From NCBI GenBank assembly GCA_963716095.1, contig CAVQSV010000023.1:186001-250000 (forward strand): a stretch of DNA of 64,000 nt, in the 5' to 3' direction. The notes below the pieces were generated by a model. That model saw nothing but the letters and a program-made list of their open reading frames with translations, did no database searches and had not been told where the DNA came from. This document shows positions 36,795 to 45,786 of this stretch, piece by piece. The DNA comes from Sva-07 sp963716095. Lineage in GTDB: Bacteria; Actinomycetota; Acidimicrobiia; Acidimicrobiales; Ilumatobacteraceae. How positions within the stretch are numbered: position 1 is the first letter of the stretch; every line of letters starts with the position of its first letter. The position numbers were made by a program, and so were the translations under genes.

Positions 36795-37457
36795 ATGGGA
36801 TTGCAGTCACTGGAGCACCGTTTGGAGCGTATGGTCGATGGCGTGTTCTTTCGTCGCTCCAAGGGCTCGATACGCCCCATCGAACTCGGCCGTCGTCTCG
36901 TGCGCGAGATGGACGATCAACGCTCGGTCGACGTCAAGGGACGACGCATCGTCCCGAACGACTTCACCGTGGTGCTGAGTGCCATCGACCACGCCAGCTT
37001 CAACGACATCGAAGGTGCGCTCGTCGCCGAACTGGCCGAGGCCGCACGCGAGTACGCACGCGAAGAGGGATACCACTTCATGGGCCCGGTCACCGTGCAA
37101 CTCGCCGTCGACAACGGCCTCCGCAGCGGCCGGTTCAGCATCGTCAGCCAACTGAAACAGGCCGCCACCGGCCCGGGGATGGGTTCGCTGGTGCTCCCGT
37201 CGGGCAACCGTGTCGACCTCGGCGCCGGCAAGGTCACCGTCGGCCGGCTGCCCGAGTGCACGATCTCGATCGACGACAGCAACATCAGCCGCAACCACGC
37301 CGAAGTCCGTGCTGGAGCGTCCGGCTTCGTCGTGACCGACCTCGGTTCCACCAACGGCACGATGGTCAACGGCGTCAAGATCGCCGGCGACCAGGCCCTG
37401 CGCGACGGCGACATCATCAGCTTCGGCTCCACCCACGTCCGGTTCGAGGCCTCCTGA
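36795..37457 (+). CDS. fhaA: FhaA-like protein (DUF3662 plus FHA domain)
   Basis: A cytoplasmic regulator of peptidoglycan synthesis that binds phosphothreonine. The N-terminal half (residues 1-110, starting GLQSLEHRLERMVDGVFFRR) is the DUF3662 region of FhaA. The C-terminal half is an FHA domain (GNRVDLGAGKVTVGRLPECT, then ISRNHAEVR and STNGTMVNGVKI). At 220 residues it is much shorter than mycobacterial FhaA, lacking the long Pro/Gly-rich linker. It is first of the fhaA-fhaB-pstP-rodA-pbpA-kinase run, so its partner is probably the MviN-type system phosphorylated by the PASTA kinase. Confidence 0.92.
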   Translation: MGLQSLEHRLERMVDGVFFRRSKGSIRPIELGRRLVREMDDQRSVDVKGRRIVPNDFTVVLSAIDHASFNDIEGALVAELAEAAREYAREEGYHFMGPVTVQLAVDNGLRSGRFSIVSQLKQAATGPGMGSLVLPSGNRVDLGAGKVTVGRLPECTISIDDSNISRNHAEVRAGASGFVVTDLGSTNGTMVNGVKIAGDQALRDGDIISFGSTHVRFEAS

Positions 37458-37482
37458 TCGACCGGAGCGTCAGCTCCCAGCC

Positions 37483-38031
37483 ATGACCGACCAAGTCCTC
37501 ACCATCTTGAAGTTCGTGCTCCTCGGACTGCTCTACCTCTTCTTCGCCCGCGTGCTGTGGGCCGTCTGGAGTGAGGTGCGCACACCGAGCCGGCGACCGA
37601 TGATCGGCGCTCCTCGCCAGGGGATGACTCCCTCGCCCGCTGGCCAGACCACGCCGATGAACCGCCCAGCAGTCGCGGCCGCTGCCGCGACGAACGCTCC
37701 CGCACCACCGCCAGCGCGCCGGTCGAAGAAGCAGCGCGGTCGGGCCGCCCGCCTCGTGATGCTCGAGCCTCGTTCGCGGCGAGGCATCACCGTCGCCCTC
37801 GACGGCGACATCGTGCTCGGACGCGATCCGGCCTGTGCGATCGTGATCGACGACGACGCCTACATCTCCCAGCGCCACGTCCGGTTCTACGACTACGAAG
37901 GTCAACCAATGGTCGAAGACCTCGGCTCGACCAACGGCACGTTCCACAACGGTTCGAAGCTCACCGGCAGCAAGCTGCTCCATCCGGGCGACAGGGTGCA
38001 GGCCGGCACGACCGTGATCGAGGCCCAATGA
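37483..38031 (+). CDS. fhaB: FhaB/FipA-like membrane FHA protein
   Basis: A 182-residue protein with an N-terminal membrane helix (ILKFVLLGLLYLFFARVLWAV), a Pro/Ala linker, and an FHA domain (GDIVLGRDPACAIVIDDDAY, then ISQRHVRF and STNGTFHNGSKL). The order next to fhaA, pstP and rodA matches the mycobacterial cluster, where this protein takes part in division-site assembly and is phosphorylated by the PASTA kinase. The SD for the next gene lies 8 nt before its ATG. Confidence 0.92.
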   Translation: MTDQVLTILKFVLLGLLYLFFARVLWAVWSEVRTPSRRPMIGAPRQGMTPSPAGQTTPMNRPAVAAAAATNAPAPPPARRSKKQRGRAARLVMLEPRSRRGITVALDGDIVLGRDPACAIVIDDDAYISQRHVRFYDYEGQPMVEDLGSTNGTFHNGSKLTGSKLLHPGDRVQAGTTVIEAQ

Positions 38032-38065
38032 TCGATCGAACCCCAACCGTGGCGGAGGCTGTCTG

Positions 38066-39457
38066 ATGGCAGAACTACGCGTCGGATCCGCCACCCACAC
38101 CGGCCAGGTCCGACCGGAGAACGAGGACAACCTGCTGGTCACCGACCGGCTGTTCGTCGTCGCGGATGGGATGGGGGGCCACGAAGCGGGCGAGGTCGCC
38201 AGCCAGATCGCGATCGAACGGATCGGTCAGCTCCTCGAGGGCGAGCAACCGCCAGCGGCTCCCGACGTCGTCGAGGCGATCAGGGTCGCCAACGGCGACA
38301 TCTTCCGCGCAGCGATCGCCACTCCGGGCCAGCAGGGCATGGGCACCACGGTCACCGCGATCGCCGTCATCTCCGATGCCCACGCCGGACGGGCAGAACC
38401 GAACATCGACCACATCGAGCCCGGCGAGGTCACACCGGTCGTTCCCGCCGAACCCAGCGAGGCGCTCGTGCTCGCCAACGTCGGTGACTCACGCACCTAC
38501 CTGTACCGCCACGGCCGACTCCGGCGCGTCACCGTCGATCACAGCTACGTGCAGGAACTCGTTGCCACCGGCCACATCACCGAAGTCGAGGCACGCGATC
38601 ATCCCCGCCGCAACATCATCACCCGAGCGCTCGGTATCGAGCCCGAGGTTCGAGTCGACTGGTGGACGTTGCCGCTGATTCGCGGCGACCGCTTCCTGCT
38701 GTGCAGCGATGGCCTCGTCGACGAGGTCGATGATGTCGACATCGCGTCCACACTGACGATCGAGACCGATCCGCAAGTTGCCGCCGATCGCCTCGTCGAG
38801 AAGGCCAACGAGGCAGGGGGACGCGACAACGTCACCGTGGTGGTCGTCGACGTCCTCGAGGGCGACGACCCGCCCGACCCGACCCAGGAGCTCGATCTGA
38901 TACCGCTGTGGGCCGAGGCGGGCACCGACCCGACCCCAGCGGGAACGCTCGAACTCGACCCTGACCCAGCCGCAGCCGATGCCGACGCCGACGTCGACGT
39001 CGACGCACCGACCATCGACGAGCCGACACGCCCGAACCGCCGGCGGATGGTCATCCGGCTGGCGCTGGGCTTCGCTGTTGCGGCCGCCATCGTGATCGCG
39101 TTCGTGGTGTTCTCGGCGTGGGCGCGCAGCGGCTGGTTCGTCGCCTTCGACGAGGACGACCGGGCGATCATCTACGAGGGGCGCCCGGGAGGGGTCCTCT
39201 GGATCGATCCGACCGAGAACGCCGCCGGCCCCGACCGCGGTGACTTCGATCCCGAGGTCGCCGAGGAGATCGACACCGAGCCGACCTTCGACAGCTTCGA
39301 CGAGGCCTTCGAGTTCATCAACAGCGGCACGACGACGACCACCACGACCACCACCACCACGACCACCACGCCTGCGCCGACCACGACGACCGCCCCGGAC
39401 ACCACCACTGCCGGAGCTGGCGCGCCGGGCGGTGTGACCACCACCAGCGGCCCGTGA
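38066..39457 (+). CDS. pstP: PP2C-family Ser/Thr phosphatase PstP
   Basis: Reverses phosphorylation by the PASTA kinase. The catalytic domain (residues 1-270) has the metal-binding motifs NEDNLLV, DGMGGHEAG, GMGTTVTA, VGDSRTYL, SDGLVDEV and GGRDNVTVVVV. A membrane helix follows (MVIRLALGFAVAAAIVIAFVV, about residues 330-352), and the tail outside ends in a run of about 13 threonines broken by TPAPTTTT. A GGAGG ribosome site sits 8 nt before the ATG. The end overlaps rodA as GTGA. The Thr-run at 39331-39400 is low-complexity DNA (ACC/ACG repeats). Confidence 0.95.
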   Translation: MAELRVGSATHTGQVRPENEDNLLVTDRLFVVADGMGGHEAGEVASQIAIERIGQLLEGEQPPAAPDVVEAIRVANGDIFRAAIATPGQQGMGTTVTAIAVISDAHAGRAEPNIDHIEPGEVTPVVPAEPSEALVLANVGDSRTYLYRHGRLRRVTVDHSYVQELVATGHITEVEARDHPRRNIITRALGIEPEVRVDWWTLPLIRGDRFLLCSDGLVDEVDDVDIASTLTIETDPQVAADRLVEKANEAGGRDNVTVVVVDVLEGDDPPDPTQELDLIPLWAEAGTDPTPAGTLELDPDPAAADADADVDVDAPTIDEPTRPNRRRMVIRLALGFAVAAAIVIAFVVFSAWARSGWFVAFDEDDRAIIYEGRPGGVLWIDPTENAAGPDRGDFDPEVAEEIDTEPTFDSFDEAFEFINSGTTTTTTTTTTTTTTPAPTTTTAPDTTTAGAGAPGGVTTTSGP

Positions 39458-40890
39458 CCGACACCGCGGCGCCCACGTGGCACGTCGAGCAGGGCGACAT
39501 CGTCGAACGGCCCGACTCACCACTCGCTCGGAGCCGACGAACGACCGAGTTGACGCTGCTGGTGATGGCGGCGCTGATCACCGGCGCCGCGTACACCGTC
39601 ACCGCCCTCGGCACGAACGCCGAGATCCCACCGGGCATCGTCTTCTTCGTCGCGATCCTGCTCGGCATGCTGCTGTGCGCGCACGTCGTGGTCCGGCTCG
39701 TGGCGCGTGGCGCAGACGGCACGCTGCTCCCGCTGGCGGCGCTGTTGCACGGCATCGGCTTCGTGATGATCGCCCGCCTCGACGACGAACTCGCCGGGCT
39801 GCAAGCCACGTGGAGCCTCGTCGCGATCGTGGCGTTCGTGGCGACGCTGCTCGTCGTGCAGCGGGCAAGCGATCTCGCCCGCTACAGCTGGCTCTTCTTC
39901 TTCGGCGGCGCGTTCCTGCTGCTGCTGCCGCTGGTGCCAGGGCTCGGCGTCAACATCAACGGGGCACGCATCTGGGTGAGCCTCGGACCGGTCAACTTCC
40001 AGCCGGGCGAGTTCGCCAAGGTGTTCCTCGCGATCTTCTTCGCCTCGTACCTCGCCGAGCGGCGCGAGCTGATCGCCGCGTCGACCTGGAAGGTCGGACC
40101 GCTGCGTCTTCCCGAGCCGCGCTACATCGCTCCGATCGTGATGGCGTGGGGATTCGCGGTCGTCGTGATGGTGTTCCAACGCGACCTCGGCTCGTCGCTG
40201 CTGTTCTTCACCTTGTTCGTGGTGATGATGTGGGTCGCCACCGAACGTGTCAGCTACCTGCTGGTGGGGGCGGTGATGTTCGCTGCCGCGGCGTACTTCT
40301 CGTGGACACAGTTCAGCCACGTCCAGACCCGTGTCGACATCTGGCTCGACCCGTGGGCGGACCCCCTCGACCGGGGCTATCAGATCCTCCAGTCGCTCTA
40401 CGGGCTCGCTGACGGAGGGCTGACCGGAACGGGACTCGGGCGGGGCAACCCGGGCCAGGTGCCCGAAGCCCAGAACGACTTCATCTTCTCGGCGATCGGC
40501 GAGGAATGGGGACTGATCGGCGCCTCGGCGGTGCTGATGGCGTTCGTGCTGATCGTCGGGGCCGGACTGCGCATCGCCCTGCGCACCGACCGCACCTTCG
40601 AAAAGCTGCTCGCCGTCGGGCTCACCACCATCGTGGGCATCCAGGGATTCATCATCATCGGCGGCGTGATCAAGGTGGTGCCGCTCACCGGCATCACCTT
40701 GCCGTTCGTCAGCTACGGCGGCTCGTCGCTCGTTGCCAACTACGTGCTGCTGGCGCTGCTGATCCGCCTGTCGGATTCGTCGGCGCGCCGACTCGGTGAG
40801 CTTCCGGACGATCCCACCCCGACCGAACGCTGGAAGGCGTGGCGGCTCGGTCGACGGCTGCGCAACGAACAGCATCAGGCCGCGGCGTGA
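39454..40890 (+). CDS. rodA: RodA/FtsW-type SEDS glycosyltransferase
   Basis: Polymerises lipid II into glycan strands. The 478-residue protein has ten or more membrane helices and conserved SEDS sequences: GARIWVSLGPVNFQPGEFAKVFLAIFFA, the FQRDLGSSLLFF block, GLGRGNPGQVPEAQNDFIFSAIGEEWG with the catalytic loop, and PFVSYGGSSLVANY near the end. Starts at a GTG overlapping the pstP stop and overlaps pbpA as GTGA. Gene order (pstP-rodA-pbpA-pkn) identifies it as the elongation or branch-shaping SEDS protein rather than division FtsW. Confidence 0.95.
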   Translation: MTDTAAPTWHVEQGDIVERPDSPLARSRRTTELTLLVMAALITGAAYTVTALGTNAEIPPGIVFFVAILLGMLLCAHVVVRLVARGADGTLLPLAALLHGIGFVMIARLDDELAGLQATWSLVAIVAFVATLLVVQRASDLARYSWLFFFGGAFLLLLPLVPGLGVNINGARIWVSLGPVNFQPGEFAKVFLAIFFASYLAERRELIAASTWKVGPLRLPEPRYIAPIVMAWGFAVVVMVFQRDLGSSLLFFTLFVVMMWVATERVSYLLVGAVMFAAAAYFSWTQFSHVQTRVDIWLDPWADPLDRGYQILQSLYGLADGGLTGTGLGRGNPGQVPEAQNDFIFSAIGEEWGLIGASAVLMAFVLIVGAGLRIALRTDRTFEKLLAVGLTTIVGIQGFIIIGGVIKVVPLTGITLPFVSYGGSSLVANYVLLALLIRLSDSSARRLGELPDDPTPTERWKAWRLGRRLRNEQHQAAA

Positions 40891-42383
40891 ACCGCCAGAT
40901 CCGACAGCTCGCGCTCGGCCTGATGGCCTGCTACGTGGTGCTGTTCGTAGCGCTCAACTACTGGCAGGTCGGCCGCAAGCAAGAGCTCGACGCGCGCTTC
41001 GACAACACCCGCCAGGTACTGCGCGAGTTCAACAAGCCACGCGGTCCGATCGTCACCAGCGACGGCATCGTCGCAGCGGTGTCGTTTCCGACAGCGCCCG
41101 GCGAGCCCTACGACTATCGGCGCGAGTATCCGACCGGTGACCTGCTCGCCGACATCACCGGCTACTTCACGTTTGCGTTCGGATCGACTCAGGTCGAGCG
41201 GATGTACGGCGACGTGCTCACCGGTTCGACGACCGAGCAGCAGATTCGCGGGCTCGGCGATCTGCTCACCGGTGGGACCGGTTCGACCGGCACCGTCGAA
41301 CTCGCCGTTCGCCACGACGCCCAGGAGGCCGCCAAGTTCCTGCTCGGTGGCCGCACCGGTTCGATCACCGTGATCGAACCCGACACCGGTGCGATCCGGG
41401 CGATGTACAGCAATCCGACGTTCGATCCGAACACGTTCGTCAACGCCGATTTCGACGTGGCACAACAGGCCATCACCGACCTGCAGAACGAACCCGGCAG
41501 CCCGCTGCTCGCGCAGGCCTACCAGGAGCGGTACATGCCTGGCTCGACGTTCAAGGTGATCACCACCGGCATCGCGCTCGAGAGTGGCATCGCCACGCTC
41601 GACACCGCGTTCCCCGACGAACGCGAGTGGGTACCACCGCAGACCAACGACCCGATCCAGAACTACAACGGCAGCCTGTGCGGCGGCGACCTCGCCACCG
41701 TGTTCGCCCGAAGCTGCAACATCCCGTTCGCGAAGCTCACCACGCTGCTCGGTCCCGAGGCGATGGTGGCCGGCACCGAGGCATGGGGGATCGGCGAACC
41801 GCTTCCCATCGATCTCCCACGGCCCGCGGCCAGCACGTTCGGCAACACCGACAACCTCGCCCAGGAACTCCCCCTGCTGGCGATCCGTGGGTTCGGGCAG
41901 AGCGAAGTCCAGATGGTGCCGTTGCACATGGCGATGGTGGCCGGCACCGTCGCCAACGGCGGTCAGATGATGGAGCCGTACGCGGTCGAGTCGACCTTCG
42001 ACCAGGAAGGTCGCGTGCTCGATCGGACGACTCCGCAAGTCTGGAAGACGCCGATCTCGCCCCAGACCGCCGAGATCGAACGGCAGTTGATGATCGGCGT
42101 CGCCGAGCGTGGCACCGCCAGCTGCTGCATTGCGCTGAACGGTGGCATCCCGGTGGCGGCCAAGACCGGCACGGCCGAACTCGGCGACCCCACGAACCCC
42201 GACCTGTCGCATGCGTGGATCCTGGCATTCGCCCCAGCCGACGACCCGCAGTATGCGGTGTCGGTGGTGCTCACCAACGTCCAGTCCACCGCCGACGTCG
42301 CCGCAACCGGCGGCCGCCTCGCCGGGCCGATCGCGAAGGGCATGCTCGACTTCTTGCTCACCGGCCCGGGAGCCACAGGGTGA
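40887..42383 (+). CDS. pbpA: Class B penicillin-binding protein PbpA
   Basis: Transpeptidase partner of RodA. An N-terminal membrane helix (LALGLMACYVVLFVALNYW) leads to a pedestal domain and the transpeptidase domain with Ser220 and Lys223 (GSTFK), SCN in FARSCNIPF and KTGTAEL. The start is GTG 40887, overlapping the rodA stop. Length 498 residues agrees with mycobacterial PbpA. It is followed by the palindrome at 42385-42421. Confidence 0.95.
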   Translation: MNRQIRQLALGLMACYVVLFVALNYWQVGRKQELDARFDNTRQVLREFNKPRGPIVTSDGIVAAVSFPTAPGEPYDYRREYPTGDLLADITGYFTFAFGSTQVERMYGDVLTGSTTEQQIRGLGDLLTGGTGSTGTVELAVRHDAQEAAKFLLGGRTGSITVIEPDTGAIRAMYSNPTFDPNTFVNADFDVAQQAITDLQNEPGSPLLAQAYQERYMPGSTFKVITTGIALESGIATLDTAFPDEREWVPPQTNDPIQNYNGSLCGGDLATVFARSCNIPFAKLTTLLGPEAMVAGTEAWGIGEPLPIDLPRPAASTFGNTDNLAQELPLLAIRGFGQSEVQMVPLHMAMVAGTVANGGQMMEPYAVESTFDQEGRVLDRTTPQVWKTPISPQTAEIERQLMIGVAERGTASCCIALNGGIPVAAKTGTAELGDPTNPDLSHAWILAFAPADDPQYAVSVVLTNVQSTADVAATGGRLAGPIAKGMLDFLLTGPGATG

Positions 42384-42384
42384 T

Positions 42385-42421
42385 GGTGTTACTCCTGGTG
42401 TCTGACACCACCCGTAACACC
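42385..42421. repeat. Bipartite palindrome (GGTGTC-T-GACACC core) after pbpA
   Basis: Arms of 18 nt around T, 15 of 18 pairing: outer GGTGTTAC/GTAACACC, a three-base mismatch, inner TGGTGTC/GACACCA. It starts 1 nt past the pbpA stop and could attenuate transcription into the kinase gene 92 nt downstream. Nothing else is recognised in that gap. Confidence 0.7.
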
Positions 42422-42513
42422 GGCGCGGGCGGGCTGCCGATCACCTCCGGTGACCAGTCGATAACCTTGCCCAGCGCTGTGAAACGACGTCGCAGCGGCG
42501 GAGAGAGCATTCA

Positions 42514-44655
42514 GTGACGAACAACGGTGACGCGACGGTCATCAACGACCGATACGAGATCCACAAACGGATCGGGCGCGGCGGCATGGCCGACGTCTTC
42601 TCGGCGCGCGACCTCCTGCTCGATCGTCAAGTTGCCGTCAAGGTGCTGTTCCCCGAGTTCGCCACCGACGCCAACTTCGTCGAGCGGTTCCGTCGCGAAG
42701 CACAGTCGGCTGCCAGCCTGTCGCACCCCAACATCGTCAACGTCTACGACTGGGGCAAGTACGAAGGCACCTACTTCATCGTGATGGAGGAGGTGCAGGG
42801 TCGCACCCTCGCCGAGATCCTCACCACCAACAAGCAGCTCACCTCCAAGCAGGCCGCCGAGATCGCCAGCGAGGTCGCTGCCGCACTCGGCTTCGCCCAC
42901 GAGAACCACGTCGCCCATCGCGACATCAAGCCCGCCAACATCCTGATCGGCTCGAACGGCCAGGTGAAGGTCGCCGACTTCGGCATCGCCCGTGCCCTCA
43001 ACGCGCCGACCGAGTCGAACCTCACCCAGGTCGGCTCGGTGATGGGCACCGCCACCTACTTCTCGCCCGAGCAGGCCCAGGGCGCCCAGCCCGACCCGCG
43101 CAGCGATCTGTACTCGCTCGGCATCGTGATGTACGAGATGGTGGCGGGCAAGCCGCCGTTCACCGGTGAGAACCCGGTGAGCATCGCCTACAAACAGGTC
43201 CACGACGCACCCCAACCGCTGGTGCAGATCGTCGCGGACGTGCCGCGGTCGTTCGAGGCAATCGTCGCCAAACTGCTGGCGAAGGACCCGAAGCTGCGCT
43301 ACCCGAGCGCGGCCGCCCTGCGCGACGACCTCCGCCGCTTCCGCAACGACGAGCCGGTGCAGGCCCTCGCAGCCATCCAGGGCGCTCAGCAACGCTCCTC
43401 GGGTGTCGCCGGCGCAGGCGTCGCCGGCGCAGCTGCCGCCGGTGCGGGTGTCGCCGCTGCGGCCGGCCTGGCGGGAGCGACGACGGTCAATCCCACCACG
43501 GCGCCGACCGGAATGGTTCCCACCGGGGTCCCGCGTTCCACCGGGGTCCCGTCGACCGGCATGATGGAGGCCGGCTACCCGACCGGCGCGTCGGCCGACG
43601 CGATGTACTACGACACCAACGGGTCGCGCACCGGCTGGTACGCACTCGGCGCGTTCGTCGCGCTGATCCTGCTGGTCGTCGGCGGGGTCCTGCTGTTCCA
43701 GGCGCTGAGCACCGAGGACGGCGGCGAAGAAGCCGTCCAGTTCGTGCTCGACGACTACACCGACCGGCCCCTCGCCGAGGTCACCGCCGATCTGACCTCG
43801 AAGAACATCCGGTTCACCACCACCGCCGAGGAGAACAACCTCGTGCCACCGAACTTCGTGTTCAAGACCGACCCCGTCGCCGGCACGTTGATCCTCGAAG
43901 ACGAGATCGTCGAGGTCTTCTACAACCCGGACACCCAGCTCGTCCCGATCCCCAACGTGGTCGGCATGTCGACCGAGGAGGCCCGGACGCGCCTCGCCGC
44001 CGACGGCTTCGTCGTCGGCGAGATCACCACCGAGGAACGCGAGGACGTCTCCGAAGACACCGTCGTCAGCACCGATCCGCCGCCGGAGACGCCGTTGCTG
44101 CAGGGCTCGACGGTCAACCTCGTGGTGTCGGCGCCGCCCTCGAGCGTGCAGGTGCCCGGCGAGGTGATCGGGATGAGCGAGGTCGAGGCCCGCGCCATCC
44201 TCGAAGCGCCCCCCTACGAGTTCGTGGTCACCACCGACGTCAGGTCGAGCCCGACCGTGCCCGAGAACACGGTGATGGAGATTCGTCCGGGGCCGGGCGA
44301 ACTCGTCGAGATGGGCAGCGACATCCTGATCCTCGTGTCGAGCGGTCCGGAGGATGTGCGGGTGCCGGTGGTCGTCGGGCGGACCGAGGCCCAAGCCCGC
44401 AACACCATCACCGAGATCGGCCTGATCCCCGACGTCCAGTACCAAGACGGCGACTTCGGCCCCAACGAAGACGGGCGGGTCATCTCTCAGAGCCTGCCGG
44501 TCGGTTCGACGGTGCCGCCCGGTACCACCATGACCATCGTCGTGGCTCGCAACACAGCGCCTCCGCCCACCACGACGCCGCCGACCACGACCACCACGAC
44601 CACCACCCCTCCCACCACGACGACCACGGCGCCCCCAGCGACGACGGTTCCGTGA
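42514..44655 (+). CDS. pknB: Transmembrane Ser/Thr protein kinase with PASTA domains (PknB-like)
   Basis: The kinase domain (1-270) has IGRGGMADVF, Lys43, HRDIKPANI (catalytic Asp137), DFGIAR (Asp155) and GTATYFSPEQAQG. An Ala/Gly/Thr-rich juxtamembrane region leads to one membrane helix (about 376-397), then four extracellular PASTA domains in residues 405-690 (for example VPNVVGMSTEEARTRLAADG-like units), and a Thr/Pro tail. PASTA domains bind muropeptides, so this is the growth and division sensor acting on FhaA/FhaB and PstP. Only one kinase is present, where mycobacteria have PknA and PknB. Starts at GTG 42514. Confidence 0.95.
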   Translation: MTNNGDATVINDRYEIHKRIGRGGMADVFSARDLLLDRQVAVKVLFPEFATDANFVERFRREAQSAASLSHPNIVNVYDWGKYEGTYFIVMEEVQGRTLAEILTTNKQLTSKQAAEIASEVAAALGFAHENHVAHRDIKPANILIGSNGQVKVADFGIARALNAPTESNLTQVGSVMGTATYFSPEQAQGAQPDPRSDLYSLGIVMYEMVAGKPPFTGENPVSIAYKQVHDAPQPLVQIVADVPRSFEAIVAKLLAKDPKLRYPSAAALRDDLRRFRNDEPVQALAAIQGAQQRSSGVAGAGVAGAAAAGAGVAAAAGLAGATTVNPTTAPTGMVPTGVPRSTGVPSTGMMEAGYPTGASADAMYYDTNGSRTGWYALGAFVALILLVVGGVLLFQALSTEDGGEEAVQFVLDDYTDRPLAEVTADLTSKNIRFTTTAEENNLVPPNFVFKTDPVAGTLILEDEIVEVFYNPDTQLVPIPNVVGMSTEEARTRLAADGFVVGEITTEEREDVSEDTVVSTDPPPETPLLQGSTVNLVVSAPPSSVQVPGEVIGMSEVEARAILEAPPYEFVVTTDVRSSPTVPENTVMEIRPGPGELVEMGSDILILVSSGPEDVRVPVVVGRTEAQARNTITEIGLIPDVQYQDGDFGPNEDGRVISQSLPVGSTVPPGTTMTIVVARNTAPPPTTTPPTTTTTTTTPPTTTTTAPPATTVP

Positions 44656-44684
44656 CGACTGGGCCCTGAAGCGGCAGCAACCGA

Positions 44685-45284
44685 TCAGTCGATGCGGGCC
44701 AGGAACGTTCGCAGCAGATCGTGGCCGTGCCCGGTGAGGATGCTCTCCGGATGGAACTGCACTCCTTCGACCTCGAGTGCGCGGTGACGGACCCCCATCA
44801 CCACACCGTCGGCACTCCGGGCGGTGACGATCAGCTCGTCGGGAATGCTGTCGGGCGCCAGCGTCAACGAGTGGTAGCGGGTCGCAGTGAGCGGCGACGG
44901 CAGTCCGGCGAACACACCGACGCCGTCATGCAGGATCGGCGAGGTCTTGCCGTGCATCAGTTCGGGCGCGCCGACGACGTCGGCTCCGTACACGTGGCCG
45001 ATCGCCTGGTGGCCGAGGCAGACCCCGAGCACAGGTGTACCGAGTTCGGCGAACGCGGTGACGGCGTCGCAGATGATGCCGCTGGACTCGGGTCGGCCCG
45101 GGCCGGGTGAGAGCAACACGGCGTCGGGGGCGAGCCCGACCGCGTCGTCGACGCTGAGCTGGTCGTTGCGCACGACGACCGGCTCGGCACCGAGCTCACC
45201 GAGGTACTGAACGAGGTTGTAGACGAAGCTGTCGTAGCTGTCGATCACCAGCACACGGGGGGCGGGCGAGGCGTTCGCGGTCAT
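44685..45284 (-). CDS. trpG: Anthranilate/para-aminobenzoate synthase glutamine amidotransferase subunit
   Basis: Class I glutamine amidotransferase subunit that supplies ammonia for anthranilate or aminodeoxychorismate. The triad is visible: Cys89 (GVCLGHQAIGH), His178 and Glu180 (VQFHPES). PGPGRPE and the 199-residue length fit TrpG/PabA. Start at the ATG 45282-45284. Its position, between the PASTA kinase and crgA, is the same as in mycobacteria, where the gene is called trpG/pabA; sequence alone does not decide which pathway it serves. Confidence 0.92.
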   Translation of the reverse strand: MTANASPAPRVLVIDSYDSFVYNLVQYLGELGAEPVVVRNDQLSVDDAVGLAPDAVLLSPGPGRPESSGIICDAVTAFAELGTPVLGVCLGHQAIGHVYGADVVGAPELMHGKTSPILHDGVGVFAGLPSPLTATRYHSLTLAPDSIPDELIVTARSADGVVMGVRHRALEVEGVQFHPESILTGHGHDLLRTFLARID

Positions 45285-45362
45285 CTCCCAAGTATGGACG
45301 AGCACGGTCTCGAGCACGCGTTGTGAATGCGTGCCGCTCGGATCCCCTATGCTCGTCGGTGC

Positions 45363-45692
45363 ATGGCTCCCCCGAAGCGAAAGACGGGCGGTGGACGGGT
45401 CACCCCGAAGGGGACACGACCGGAAGACCGTCACGCCGCCACGACCCGCAACGAGCGACACGACCACGGCGATCACCACGACGTCGCGGCATCGTCGCGC
45501 TACACGCCGAAGGCGCAGTCCCGTCAGCTGGTTCCGCCGAACTGGATCCCCGTGATCATGCTGGTGCTGCTGATCGGTGGCGGGCTGGCGATCATGGCCC
45601 GCTACCTGGTCTTCACCGACAGCAACATCCCGACGCTGATCGGGCTCGTGATGATCCTCGGCGGGCTCTACACCGCCACCAAGTGGCGGTAG
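45363..45692 (+). CDS. crgA: Cell division protein CrgA
   Basis: Small septation regulator of 109 residues with two membrane helices (IPVIMLVLLIGGGLAIMARYL and IPTLIGLVMILGGLYTATKW) and a basic cytoplasmic N-terminus. The NWIPVIML and sequence between helices match CrgA, which recruits division proteins and PbpA/FtsI in actinobacteria. It starts at ATG 45363, 78 nt from the divergent trpG start. Position in the cluster supports the call. Confidence 0.92.
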   Translation: MAPPKRKTGGGRVTPKGTRPEDRHAATTRNERHDHGDHHDVAASSRYTPKAQSRQLVPPNWIPVIMLVLLIGGGLAIMARYLVFTDSNIPTLIGLVMILGGLYTATKWR

Positions 45693-45724
45693 CGGCGGAA
45701 CTACACTGTTGAGATTCCCCCCAG

Positions 45725-45750
45725 GGTTGTCCACACAGCTGTGGACAACC
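45725..45750. promoter_or_regulatory. Two inverted DnaA-box-like 9-mers forming a hairpin
   Basis: TTGTCCACA (45727-45735) and its complement TGTGGACAA (45740-45748) form 11-nt arms (with two flanking GG/CC) around CAGC. TTGTCCACA is the usual DnaA box in high-GC actinobacteria. The site lies between crgA and a convergent gene, so a plain terminator is also possible. Confidence 0.55.
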
Positions 45751-45786
45751 TGATTCGGCGGAACTCGAGGTCGTGGATCTCGGAGT

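Noticed and set aside
42511..44445. A 644-codon minus-strand frame opposite the PASTA kinase
   Set aside because: Shadow of the kinase coding sequence, overlapping it almost completely; no domain recognisable.
44656..44684. Terminator between the PASTA kinase and trpG
   Set aside because: Only a short GGGCCC self-complement is present in the 29-nt gap; no stable stem is seen.
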